In this document: positions 15,101-27,100 of the stretch, one piece after another
How positions within the stretch are numbered: position 1 is the first letter of the stretch
Layout of the letters: each line of letters begins with the position of its first letter
NCBI RefSeq assembly: GCF_932276165.1
Contig: NC_063986.1
Coordinates: forward strand, 11,296,501-11,360,500
Reading direction: 5' to 3'
DNA: 64,000 nucleotides
Origin: Plutella xylostella
Lineage: Eukaryota > Arthropoda > Insecta > Lepidoptera > Plutellidae
The notes under the pieces: generated by a model
Databases searched by the model: none
What the model saw: the letters and a program-made list of their open reading frames with translations, nothing else
Told to the model about the DNA's origin: nothing
Position numbers and translations under genes: made by a program

Positions 15101-18100
15101 ATCACGTGTCCAGCTACCGTGCTAAGTTGAAATGGCTTCCTATCCGAGATAGGAGAAATTTACGTATTCTCTGTCTTCTGTTTTCTGTCCTCCATGAACC
15201 CAAATCCCCTCCATACCTAAAGTCCATGTTTAACTTTTTGTCTGACACTCATAGCCGACACCTCCGCTCCTCCCACAACCTTTTATTATCATTACCATCA
15301 CATCAGTCTGGCTTTATGCGACATTCCTTCTCTGTCTCAGCAGTCCGTCTGTGGAATGATCTCCCTGAGTCTATCAGGAAGGCTCCCAGTCGTGCACTTT
15401 TTAAATCCTTAGTTCGGTCTCATTACCTCAACAAGTTAGGATATAATTAATTACAGCCTTTTCATGTACCTCTGTTTTAGTGTTATATATTTATGTGTAT
15501 GTATATGTAGTATAAGTATATATAAATGTATTATTATATATTATTAGAATGTTAGGTATATGTTTATATAAATTTATTTTATATATATGTAGGTATAATT
15601 ATGGTAGATTTTGTGTAGGTTTTTTTTTTTTTTGTGAGATTCATTGATTGATTGTGATTTTTGTTATTTTTTTTGCACTTCCCTACTTTCTGCTCCTGAA
15701 CCTCCTGCAGGTTGACTGGTAGAGAATGCTCTTAGCATTAAGTCCACCTCATTGTACATCTACTTTTGTAAATTGTGCAATAAAAGTATAAATAAATAAA
15801 TAAGTGTAGAAGACCAGTTTTATACGATTGCCACCATTTTAAACAAAGAGATAAATTCACGGTCACCACCTCAGATTCCAGCGGCAACTGTACCTTCAAC
15901 TCCAGCTACAAGTGCAATAAAGTTACCTCCTATAGATATACAAACTTTCACAGGTAAATTCATAGATTATGTACCATTTATAAACATATTCATGTCACTA
16001 ATTGACAACAACAATAGTCTAGATAACATCCAAAAACTGTATTATCTCAGATCATTTGTGAGAGAAGAGCCTTTTGATCTCATCAAGAACCTGCCATTGG
16101 TAGGTGAAAGCTATCAGGAAGCTCTTAAACTCCTTAAAAATAGATATGAGAATAAGAACAGAATTGTCAATGAACACATATGCAACCTTCTAGATTTGAG
16201 GACAGTAGGAAAGTCAACAGCAAGCAACTTAAGAGAGTTTGTATCAACTATTAGGCAACAAGTAGCCGCCATAAAAAACCACAGTCCAAACATCATATAC
16301 TGGGATCACATACTAACATGTATAATTCTGCGCAAATTAGATGGTTATACGTCTCGGGCATATCAACTCGAGCGGGACCGCCGAACCCAGCCTGGAGGAT
16401 TTACTGGGCTATCTGGAAAAAAGGGCTCTGGCGCTGGAGGGCACCGACCAGAGTCACCACCAACAACCCCAAGCAAGATACGGGAAGGTAGCAGCACACG
16501 CAGCCGCAGCTGACAAGCCGCCAACCTGCTTAAATTGTAAGTCGACAAATCATAAGCTATTTAATTGCAAACAGTTTCAGTTGATGGCGAGCAAGGAGAG
16601 GATAGATTTTGTTAAACAAAATAAGCTGTGCAATGTCTGTCTTGGTGCGCATTTTTCAAAGTGTAGGTTTCACTTCAGATGTGCTGAGTGCAAAGGACCC
16701 CACAACACTCTGGTGCATTACAATGAGCCTGCCCTCGCACCTCCTGTTACTTTAACAGGCAATAATAACAGTAATGTACTTTTACCCACAGCTAGAGTGA
16801 AGGCTATTGCAAAGGATGGTACAGAGGTTCATTTCAAAGCACTACTGGACAGTGGATCTCAAGTTTCAATAGTCACCTCAAAACTAGTCCAGCTCTTGGG
16901 TTTAACTCCCAAACAAAGTGCCACAAATATAATAGGCATATCAAATGCAAAGAACCATTTGAAATACTGCGTCCCGTTGGAGATTCATTCACTGAAATCA
17001 GCCTTCAAGACCACAGTAACCTGTCACGTCACCGATCAGATTACCTCTCAACTGCCCCAATCTAAAATCAATTTAGATGAGTTACAGCTTCCATCTAACA
17101 TTGAATGGGCAGACGAGCAATTCAATGTGCCAAGTGACATTCACATGTTAATGGGTGCCAACATAATGTTTCAGGTGCTATTGCCGGAGAAGAGCAGTGT
17201 GACTCCTGCCAACAACAGCGGGAAGCAGTCGCCAGCTCAGAATGATCTGCACATCTTTAACACACACTTCGGCCACATCATCGGAGGGAGTCTGCCGACA
17301 GGTTCCATTAAGGGTCAAATATTATGTAATAAGGTAGTGCTAAAATGTGAAATGGATCTCAATGAAACACTAGGCCAATTTTGGACAAATGAAAAAGTAC
17401 CTGAAATATTTTCAGAGAAGTCTCCAGAACATGAGCTCTGTGAGCAAATATTCCAAAATTCAGTAGAACTCAAAGATAAACAGTTTCAAGTTCCATTGCC
17501 CTTGAAATTACCTCTGTCTGAAGTAAAAGAGACACTAGGTGATTCATTTAATTTGGCTCTGAAAAGATTTCATAACTTAGAAAAGAAATTAATGGCAAAC
17601 CCAGAGCTATTCATGCAATATAAACAATTCATACATGAATTTTTATCTCTTGGTCATGGTCACTATGTCGACATTGAGATGTATGACATCAATAAACAGG
17701 CAGCTTACTACATGCCTCACCATGCAATAATTAAGCCAGAGAGTAAAACAACAAAAGTACGCTCGGTGTTTGATGCGAGCATGAAAACAAACAAAAAAGT
17801 ATCATTGAATGACTTACAGTTGAATGGTCCTGTGGTTCAGAGAGATCTATTTGATATTATGCTGTTGTTCAGATTAGATAGGTATACCATTACCTCAGAC
17901 ATCAAGCGCATGTTCAGGAACATCCTGGTAGATCCAGCGTTCACATCGCTGCAAAACATTCTCTGGAGGGACGATCCCAGTCAACCAATAAAATGCATTA
18001 GACTAGATAGGGTAACCTATGGTCTCAAGAGTTCGAGTTATTTAGCTACTAGATGTTTAATAGAACTAGCTAATAGGTATGAGAATGAATATCCCTTAGC

Positions 18101-21100
18101 TGCATTCATACTAAGGAACAACACTTATGTCGACGACGTGTTGTATTCTCACAATGATTTAGCCACAGTACGTGAAGCTAAACAACAATTATGCTCGTTA
18201 TTGAGTTTAGGCAGTTTTGACACTCATAAGTGGTCCTCCAACAACGAGTTGGTTTTGTCAGATATACCATTGGAGGATCAACACTTTGACAGTATTGATT
18301 TGCAAAAAGACAACTACAATATGAAAACCCTAGGTCTTCAGATTAATACTAAAGAGGATAATTTTATCATAACTTCACCAGGAACGTTCGATACAAATCT
18401 ACTCACAAAAAGAAGCATACTTAGTTATATAGGTAGGTGCTACGATCCGATCGGTTTCATAAATCCGATAATAGTAGTAGCAAAATCAATAATGCAGAAG
18501 TTATGGATCAACAACACAGATTGGAATTCATGCCCTCCAACTGATGTAGAAAGGGAATGGATCCAATTCACCGAAGACTTAAGAGTCATGGAACCAATTA
18601 AAATCAATAGAAATGTAAGGTTTTCAGACGAAGACACAGTGGAGTTGATCGGGTTTGCAGATGCATCCAGTTCCACGGCACACGGTTGTTGCATCTATCT
18701 GCGAGTAACCACCCCAACAGGTAATACCACGTTACATCTACTCTGTTCTAAGTCTAGAATAAACCCTATACAAAAAAGGGGATGACAGTGCCAAGGCTCG
18801 AATTGAATGCCGCACTATTGTTATCTAAATTAATGTCGAAAACATACGACACATTAAAATTAAAAGTTAATGTGAGCAAAGTTTACTTATTTAGTGACTC
18901 ACAGATTGTCCTAGCATGGCTCAAAATGGAATTAACGAATTTACAAGCATATGTCGCAAACAGAGTAAATGTAATCCGTCAGCACACCGTCAGCTGGCAA
19001 TGGTTGTATATTAGTACTGATAATAACCCAGCTGACCTCGTAAGCAGAGGCGTCAGGCCGCATGAGCTGTCAAGTTGCGAGCAATGGTGGCACGGCCCAC
19101 GTTTCCTGAATGACAGTGAGTATAACTTTCCTATTACTGAAACGAATACTTCATCTGATTTACCAGAAGTGAAGCACTGCTTGGTGCTCTCCAGCGACCA
19201 CGGGTCTCACACAGGCCCGCTCGAGTATGTGTTGGAGCGCTTAGTCAGCAATTGTTCTGATCTTAGAAAGATGGTTAGACTCTTAGCATACATATTGCGA
19301 TTTCTAAACAATATGAATAAAAATAAAACTAAAATAAATCACGACTATTTGTCTAGTGCTGAATTAAATTCCGCTTTAATGCTTATAATAAAGTACGAAC
19401 AACATAAATATTTCGAAACAGAGATAGAATCTTTGTGCAAAAATAACAATCTAAAAGGAAACTTGTCAAATTTACATCCTTTTGTAGATAACGAAGGCCT
19501 CCTGCGCGTAGGTGGTAGACTTGACCATGCTGATATAACTTACAACCAAAAACATCCAGTTATATTACCAAGAGAATCTCACATTACTACACTGCTTATT
19601 AGAAGTGAGCATGAAAGACTGCTGCACGCAGGCCCTAAGCTATTATTATCTAGTTTAAATCAAAGATTTTGGATTTGTAATGGATTATCAGAAGTTAAAA
19701 AAATAACTCACAAATGTATTACATGTTTCAGACAAAAGGCTACAGTAGCCAAACAACTCATGGGTTCATTACCGGCTAGTAGAGTAACCTCTACCAATAG
19801 AGCTTTCGTGCGAGTAGGTGTAGACTTCGCTGGACCTATCGATGTTAAATTGTCACGCGTAAGACGCTCAGTAATTGGAAAAGGTTACATCTGCGTTTTT
19901 GTATGTTTTACAACAAAAGCTATTCACCTTGAGCTAGCTTCAGATTTAACCACCGACACGTTTCTCGCTTGCCTGCGAAGACAAATTTCGAGGAGAGGTC
20001 TTATGACTGAAATACATTGTGACAATGCTAGCACATTCAAAGGTGCCAATAATCAATTAAACGAACTCTATAAGTTGCAAAGCTCACAAAATCACCGTCA
20101 GCAAGTTTATAATTTCGCTTCTCAACAGGGTATTCAATTCCATTACATACCATGTTATTCACCGACGTACGGAGGCATATGGGAATCGTCCGTGAAAAGT
20201 ACAAAGTACCACCTGAAAAGGGTGATAGGTAAAAATGTGTTAACCTACGAACAGTTAAGTACTGTGCTGTGTGAAATCGAAGCAGTCCTCAACTCTAGAC
20301 CGTTGCTACCCTTGACCGCTGACCCAACTGACTACTCTTACCTTACACCAGGTCATTTTTTAATTGGTAACGCCTTAATGATGTACCCTGAAAGCGATAT
20401 CACTAATATCCCACAAAATAGATTAAAGTTTTGGCAAATTTGTACTCAAATCAAACAATCATTTTGGAAAGTCTGGCACAAAAACTATTTAAATGTATTA
20501 CAAAATAGACCTAAGTGGAAATTTGATGTATGTAATGTTAAACTAGGTAGTCTAGTTATTTTAAAAGAGGACAACGCACCTCCAATGATGTGGCCCTTGG
20601 CCAGGATTGTAAAACTCTTCCCCGGGCATGACAGCAAGGTTAGAGCTGTAGAAGTGAGAACTCCTAATAATAAGTCTCACATTAGGGCTATAAATAAAAT
20701 TTGCATATTACCTATTGAGGATAATATTTAGTAAGTAATTAATTTTAAGTACTTGTTAATGTAGTTATAATTCAACCTAACTTTGATGTTATTGTTAAAC
20801 TGTTTTGTTAACACCATTGTTATTATTGTGTTTTATTAGATAACTACATGTGTAATTTCCCTTTGTTGTTAATATAGTATAACATCAGTTGTTAATATAC
20901 TTAATGTTGTGTTTTGAATGTTATTTCCAAATACGTATAGGTATATTATTAAAAAACCATTATTGTAAAAGTAAATTGATACCTAAAGGTGTTAAGTACA
21001 TAGGCACAGAGTTATATTTCATACATTTATTAAGAAAAATACTATTTGTTTTCTCATCTTGTGAGGCCGCAGCATGTTGGCTAGCAACACTAATTGTCTA

Positions 21101-24100
21101 TGATTATCATCTATGTTTTCTATATTTCATATCATTGTCTATGTTCAACCTCCTCTTCCGTTTCTGCTCTTCACACGAAAATACACGGATCAATCACAAT
21201 TCCCGTTTATTATTACTCCCACGAGCTTCAAGCACCCCCAGGGCCTACAAACCAACCACATACAGTCCACTCCGCTCCAGATAAACAACGGACGGGATGG
21301 TAATCAATCACGGGAAAAACTTTCGGCGAAGCGTCAATAATAAGTAACTTACTTACTTATTCCCAATCTCCGCTGGGGAGCAAAGGGCCGAAGTGAAGCG
21401 CCACCATTCTTTACGATTTTGGGCCAGCTTAGAGACATCCGCCCAAGACATCCCCACCTGGCCCATTTCCTTTTTGACAATAATTTAACTTATGTTAGGT
21501 AGTTACTCATATTTGTGATCTTCCCCAGGACATATACCGCCGCTGCGGCGCCCGGCTCGCTAGCGCGCAGAAGGACAACGACTTCATCTACCACGAGCGC
21601 ATCCCGGAGGCGTCCCAGCTCGAGGCCATCAAGGGCGCCGCGGTCGCCAAGCCGCTGCCTGTCCAGGATAAATACTGCACAGGGGTGAAAGGTCAGTGAA
21701 TATGTCTAAAAAGTCGAAGGTCCTGGGTTGGGTTCCCGACTGGGTCTAATATTTGTTCTCGGGTTTTGCGTGCTTATATGTATCGGTGAAGATATATCAG
21801 CTGCAGCTGTCCGAAACCCATATTACTGGCTCTGCCTAGCTTGGAGTCGGATGGCCGTGTGTATGATAATGGAAACAGGATTGTAAAGAAGGGACAGCAG
21901 ATTCGTCCGCGATCAAGCGCGCTTGCTGACACCGCGTATAGTTTCCGCATCGTTCCGCCACACGCCGCTAGATGGCGCTATAATGAGTTTCGACACGTGA
22001 GTATTATAAGTAGGTATATAGTTAGTTATAGAAGAAGGCAGAAGGACAACGACTTCATCTACCACTCGCGCGTCCCGGAGGCGTCCCAGCTCGAGCCCGT
22101 CAGGGGCGCCGCCGTGGCCAAGCCGCTGCCCGCGCGGGACCACTACTGCATCGGGGGGAAAGGTCAGTGGAGGGGAACGAATGGTGTATATCCCATTCCA
22201 CGGGGAAAGACATCTGACCCAAAAAAAACTACCCTTATTCGAATGTAATAAGCGTTTTGACAGATGTCTTATCCCGTGGAATAGGATATAGTGATTAATT
22301 ACCCTGTCTGCTAAGCTGAAGGTCCCGGGTTCCATTTTCAACTGGGGCAGATATTTGTTACAGATATTTAAACTCGGGTCTTGGGTATTAGTATTTATAT
22401 GTATAATATGTATCTGTATAGGTTTAGATATATTAGCTGCCCGATACTCATATTACTGGCTCTGCTTATCTTCGGGTATAAGATAACGGAAAGCAAGGAT
22501 ATCTTATAAAGACGCTGTAGGGACAGCAGATTCGTGCCTGTGCTGGAGCGGTGGTAGCTTAGTCGGAACTGGTAAGGTAGCTGTAGCTCTGACGTCACTG
22601 CCACTATTTATTTATTTTTACCACTAAAGTCTCAAAGTCAAATGGTTTAATCGACGTAAAATTTTACAATTATCTGTCGATAATCATCTACCACCATTTC
22701 ACAAAGTCCCCGTCATTAAGGAGGAAAGAAATGGCGAAAGAAACTCCTCGAGCATCTTTTCAACTTCAACTTGACGGCACCGTAGCTAAGAGGGTAGTGA
22801 TGCTGCTTCCGAAGCTGGGGGCCGCGGGTTTGAATCCCGCCCAGGGCAGGGCAAACATTTGTGTGATGAGAATTTGTGTTTGCTATGTGTCTGGTTGTCG
22901 TATATTCAATATGTATCTATTTATGTATTTGTGTAGATATATCGGCTGTCCCGGCACCCATAACACAGGTTCTGCCTAGCTTGGGGTCGGATGGCCATGT
23001 GTAAAATGTCCCCACATATCTATTTTATATATTTTTTTTATCTTTTTGCTTATATCTAACGTCATACCTCCCGCAGATCTGTTCGAGGGCCTGGCGCCGG
23101 CGGCGGTGCACCGCGCCCTAGCCGCGAGTGAGGCGCGCAAGAGCGACGCCGTCAACGCAGAGATCAACAAGCTGAGGGACGCCACGCAGCTGCTAAACAG
23201 GTGGGTGTTAATTTTACACTAAAAGTAAAAAGGTTTTGCAGTAAAGATAGAAACTATTGGTTGAATACTGAACCGTGAAACCGGTTGAAACCTGTGGAAC
23301 AAGAATATATTTAAAATCTATTGTGTCTGGAGCAATATCGCAAGGAAGAGACGCAAAATGGGATTATAACAAGGATAGTAATCCTTCCGATTCTTCAGTC
23401 GTTAGTACCTATGTATTGTAGTCGGAGTTTTCTTTCTATTCAGCCGCAAAGAAATGTGCAATACTTACTTATCTCGAGTACCGCTCTCGCTTACAATCAT
23501 CAAAATTGGTGACCCCAACATGATACCCCAATTACCCTTAAATGTATAGTTAATAATTTTGTTATGAACTTGTACATTTATTGTTGGTATACCATTTTAT
23601 AATACATCCCAATAAATAAAAACAAATAATCCATCCCTTACCCCCCCATAGCGTGCTGGCATCCCTCAACCAGGAACGGAACGGAACGACGCCGTGCGAT
23701 TGTAAACATCGAAATAATTGTACTCCATCAATTAAATTTAATTAATTAACCAAAACAGTGCCTAATATCCACCAAAACATAGTAAAATTCAAGAAATAAC
23801 CTCACCTCATCTTATCCAACAAGTGAAATTGGGGTTTGAACCCCTCCTTGGACAACATCTTCAAATAAAGGTACATAAATTGAGCCTATTGTTATCGATT
23901 CTGGTTGTTTTTGAATTCAAATTAAAGATAAACTGCCAAAAAACAACAATTCATATCACCAACTGATAAACAAGCAACCATTTAGGCCAATCAGCTGTTC
24001 ACTAATTGACAACTTACAAGTGTTGCCAGAAGTGAAATTTATATAAAGCTCGCACTACACAGTCAAATGCAGAATTACGTTCCAATCTACGAATACTAGA

Positions 24101-27100
24101 ACAAAATACAGAAATACTTAATAAATAGTACCTAGTTTGGCGCATAGAGGGCATTACGGGTACTAAAAATAAATAATGAATACATTAGATAATTGTTGTT
24201 CAGGTTGCTTGCAACCGATACCAGGTAGAACATTCCTGACATGTTCAACTTGCAACGAGAAATATGACCTGGATTGTGCAAACGTCTCTATCCAACGCTT
24301 CCGAAATACAATGACTATCGAACATAAAAAGTCATGGATCTGCGATTCATGCTTCTGTAAAAAGCCCAAAAAGGGTAACACAAACACTCCTTTACGACAG
24401 CAGAAAACTACACCACCACCTACGAAACAAAACTTGAAGGTAAACCTAGAAGAACAACATAATAATGTAACTCTAAGGGGTAAACCGATACAAACAGTTT
24501 GCGCCGGAGAAGGCTCAGATGAGGATACAATTTGCTCCGGAGATACCCTACCACCAGAAAATTGTTTTGCTACGTCGTCTCAAAATACCATGATTACGGA
24601 AATAGAAAATATATTGGAAAAAAAACTAGAAGAATCTAAAAAAGCTATAATAATGGAAATGAGGAAAACTATTACAACTGAAATCTCAAACACAATAGCT
24701 ATATTGAAACAGGAAGTTAAACAAGAATTAAAAGAAGAGATTAAACGAGCAGTTACCATTGTATCAGATGAACAAGAAAAAGTTAAGCAAGACTTATTGA
24801 ATTTAAATAAACACATCGCAGAATTAAAAACTGAAAACAAAAAATTACAATCAGAAATAGAAGATATAGAAAAAAAATTAGAAAAAAGCAATACAAACCC
24901 GGCCATCACCAAATCAAACATGAAAGAGTTAATGTACACTGATAACCAAAAAAAATTAGTACTCTATGGTCTCAAGAGCCACGAATGGGAAACTGAAAAT
25001 GAACTATATGACAGAGTAATTAATGTATTTCATGAAATAATGAACATAAACCTCGAAGGTTACATTGATGACCTAAGGCGTATGGGAAAAAAAGGCCCGA
25101 TCGAACTAACGCTAATCAGCAAACAGTGGACCAAATACCTTGTCCAGAATAGTCACTACTTCAATTCTACAGGTTTAGGAATTTCTGAATACCTGGACGA
25201 TACAGCACGTGAAAAAAGAAGAGAAATGATTAAAATTCTTATTGAAGCAAGGAAAAATGGCCATCAAGCTAATATAAAAAACAACAAACTAATTATAAAC
25301 GGAACACAATATAAAAAAGAGGAGGAATTCAACTGTAACAATAAAAATGCCACAAATTACCGTCAACAATACGCTGATGTGACTTCAGGAAACAGTAACA
25401 CTGACGGACAAAGAAGGAGACAAACAGATATGCCTAATAAACCTGGAAACAATTTTTTCCACCAGCGACAGGCCAATCTCCATTATCAATAACTACAAAA
25501 CTAACTAATCTGAATATACTTTTCCAGAATATTAGAAGCCTCAATAAAAAACGTCATCTATTGGAAGCAACGACTGAAATTGATAACTTAGTACAGATAA
25601 TATGTATGACAGAAACATGGGTTACCGAATCTAAGAGTGAACTATTGTACGTCGATGGTTATAAATTAGCAACATCCTTTAAACGCTCTGAACATACAGG
25701 TGGAGGAGTGTGTATATTTGTCAAAGAAAACATAGATTATAGAGAGCTAGATTCTATTAATAGAAAGTCAATTGAATTTATATTCGAAACATGTGCCATT
25801 GAAATACTAAAGCTAGATTTAATAATTATTGTAATTTATTGGCCAGACGATACTAGAATGCCAGATCTGTTTTATGAGTCATTAGAAAAACTCTTAAAAT
25901 TTACACAAGTAAAATATACAAAGAAACGCATCATGATAGGAGGAGACTTTAACGTGGACATGCTAGTCCATAATCCACCTAGCTTGAAACTATTAGAACT
26001 CTTCAAATCATATAATTTTTTTCAACACGTAAAAGAGCCAACGAGGGTTACAAATTCAAGCTCAACTTGTCTTGACTTACTTTTCTCCAACTTCCCTCTT
26101 GATCATTGCGTCAAAGAATATGGATTTTCTGATCATAAGGGTGTTATAGGTACTGTACCTAACATAATAAATAATAAAAAAATCATATGGTATACTTATA
26201 AAAGAAACTATCATCATAACAATGTAATAAATTTTAAAACTGAAATAAAGAAAATAGATTGGAATAAAATAATAGTAAACAATAGAAATATTAACGAAAA
26301 CTATACCACATTTATAGAGACAATCCAAACTGCATTGGATAAATGCATTCCAAAAATTAAATCAAAATTAAAAATATATAATAATAAAACATGGTTAACG
26401 AAAGGAATAAAAACATCGTCCAAACATAAAAGATTACTTAAAAGTTTAATATCACAAACTGATAATAAAACACTTCATGATAACTATAAACAATATGAAA
26501 AAATACTTAAAAAAGCAGTCCTACAGTCAAAAAAACTGGTATATATAAATTCAATGAAACATTCAAAAAACAAAACTAAAACTATGTGGAGAATTGTTAA
26601 AGAACGTACAAATAAAATGACTAGAAAAGAAAAACAAAATACCAAATTAAAAATTAATAACCATCTTACTGAAGATCCAAAAATAGTGGCTAATACCTTT
26701 AATAACTTCTTCTTATCAATAGGACAAAATGATCAACTGTCATCGACACCGTCCTCATCCTCGCTGCCGCCCGAGCCGCCTGCCGCTCCACCACACATTT
26801 CACCGATGCTTCACTCTTTTTTTCTTAAGCCAGTAAACGAACACGAAATATATCAAATTATAAAAAAATTAAAAAATAAACGTAGCTTCGGTTACGATGA
26901 AATTCCCCCAACACTCGTTAAAGAATGCGCGGACATACTCACTTCACCAATCACTAGGTTAATCAACCAATCATTTACTGAAGCATGCGTACCTGACCAA
27001 TTAAAAATATCAGCAATAAAACCTCATCACAAAAAAGGCAGTACCCAAGATCACGATAACTATCGACCCGTAGCAAATCTCCCATCATTTTCAAAAATAC

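Larger units (their letters stand above)
10961..15801 (+). mobile_element. LINE (CR1/L2-group) nested in BEL gag, full length
   Basis: Flanked by the 7-bp duplication AAGTGTA (10954-10960, 15802-15808). Removing the insert plus one copy restores the gag reading frame, so the edges are firm. ORF1 and ORF2 are both open. The 3' end carries AATAAA-type repeats (15780-15801) as a simple tail. A truncated copy of its 3' UTR lies at 60255-60362 on the minus strand. The clade is inferred from the C-terminal RLWNDLPESIRKAP motif of ORF2. Confidence 0.93.
10748..16380 (+). pseudogene. BEL/Pao gag, interrupted by a LINE and a frameshift
   Basis: The N-terminal part runs 10748-10960 (MDLKKLKSARGFVKGTITR, typical BEL Gag start). 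The remainder runs from 15809 in the frame that continues across the LINE site. Gag-like sequence (QTFTGKFIDY, RNYENKNRI-type region, LREFVSTIRQQVAAIK) continues to about 16376. There a one-base shift is needed to join the downstream frame that carries the zinc knuckles. It encodes the structural capsid precursor of the element. The LINE and the shift both break it. Confidence 0.85.
10046..21279 (+). mobile_element. BEL/Pao LTR retrotransposon with a nested LINE
   Basis: Identical 205-bp LTRs (10046-10250, 21075-21279) begin TG and end CA. The element is flanked by a 5-bp duplication GATAA (10041-10045, 21280-21284). Gag, aspartic protease, RT/RNase H and integrase coding lie in the same order and strand. 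A LINE (10961-15801) interrupts gag. Without it the element is about 6.4 kb, normal for BEL/Pao. Identical LTRs mean a recent insertion. It lies in the ALIX intron in sense orientation. Confidence 0.95.

Noticed and set aside
22768..22850. Possible tRNA gene
   Set aside because: The B box is good but there is no paired acceptor stem or anticodon arm, and the sequence continues as a dispersed SINE.
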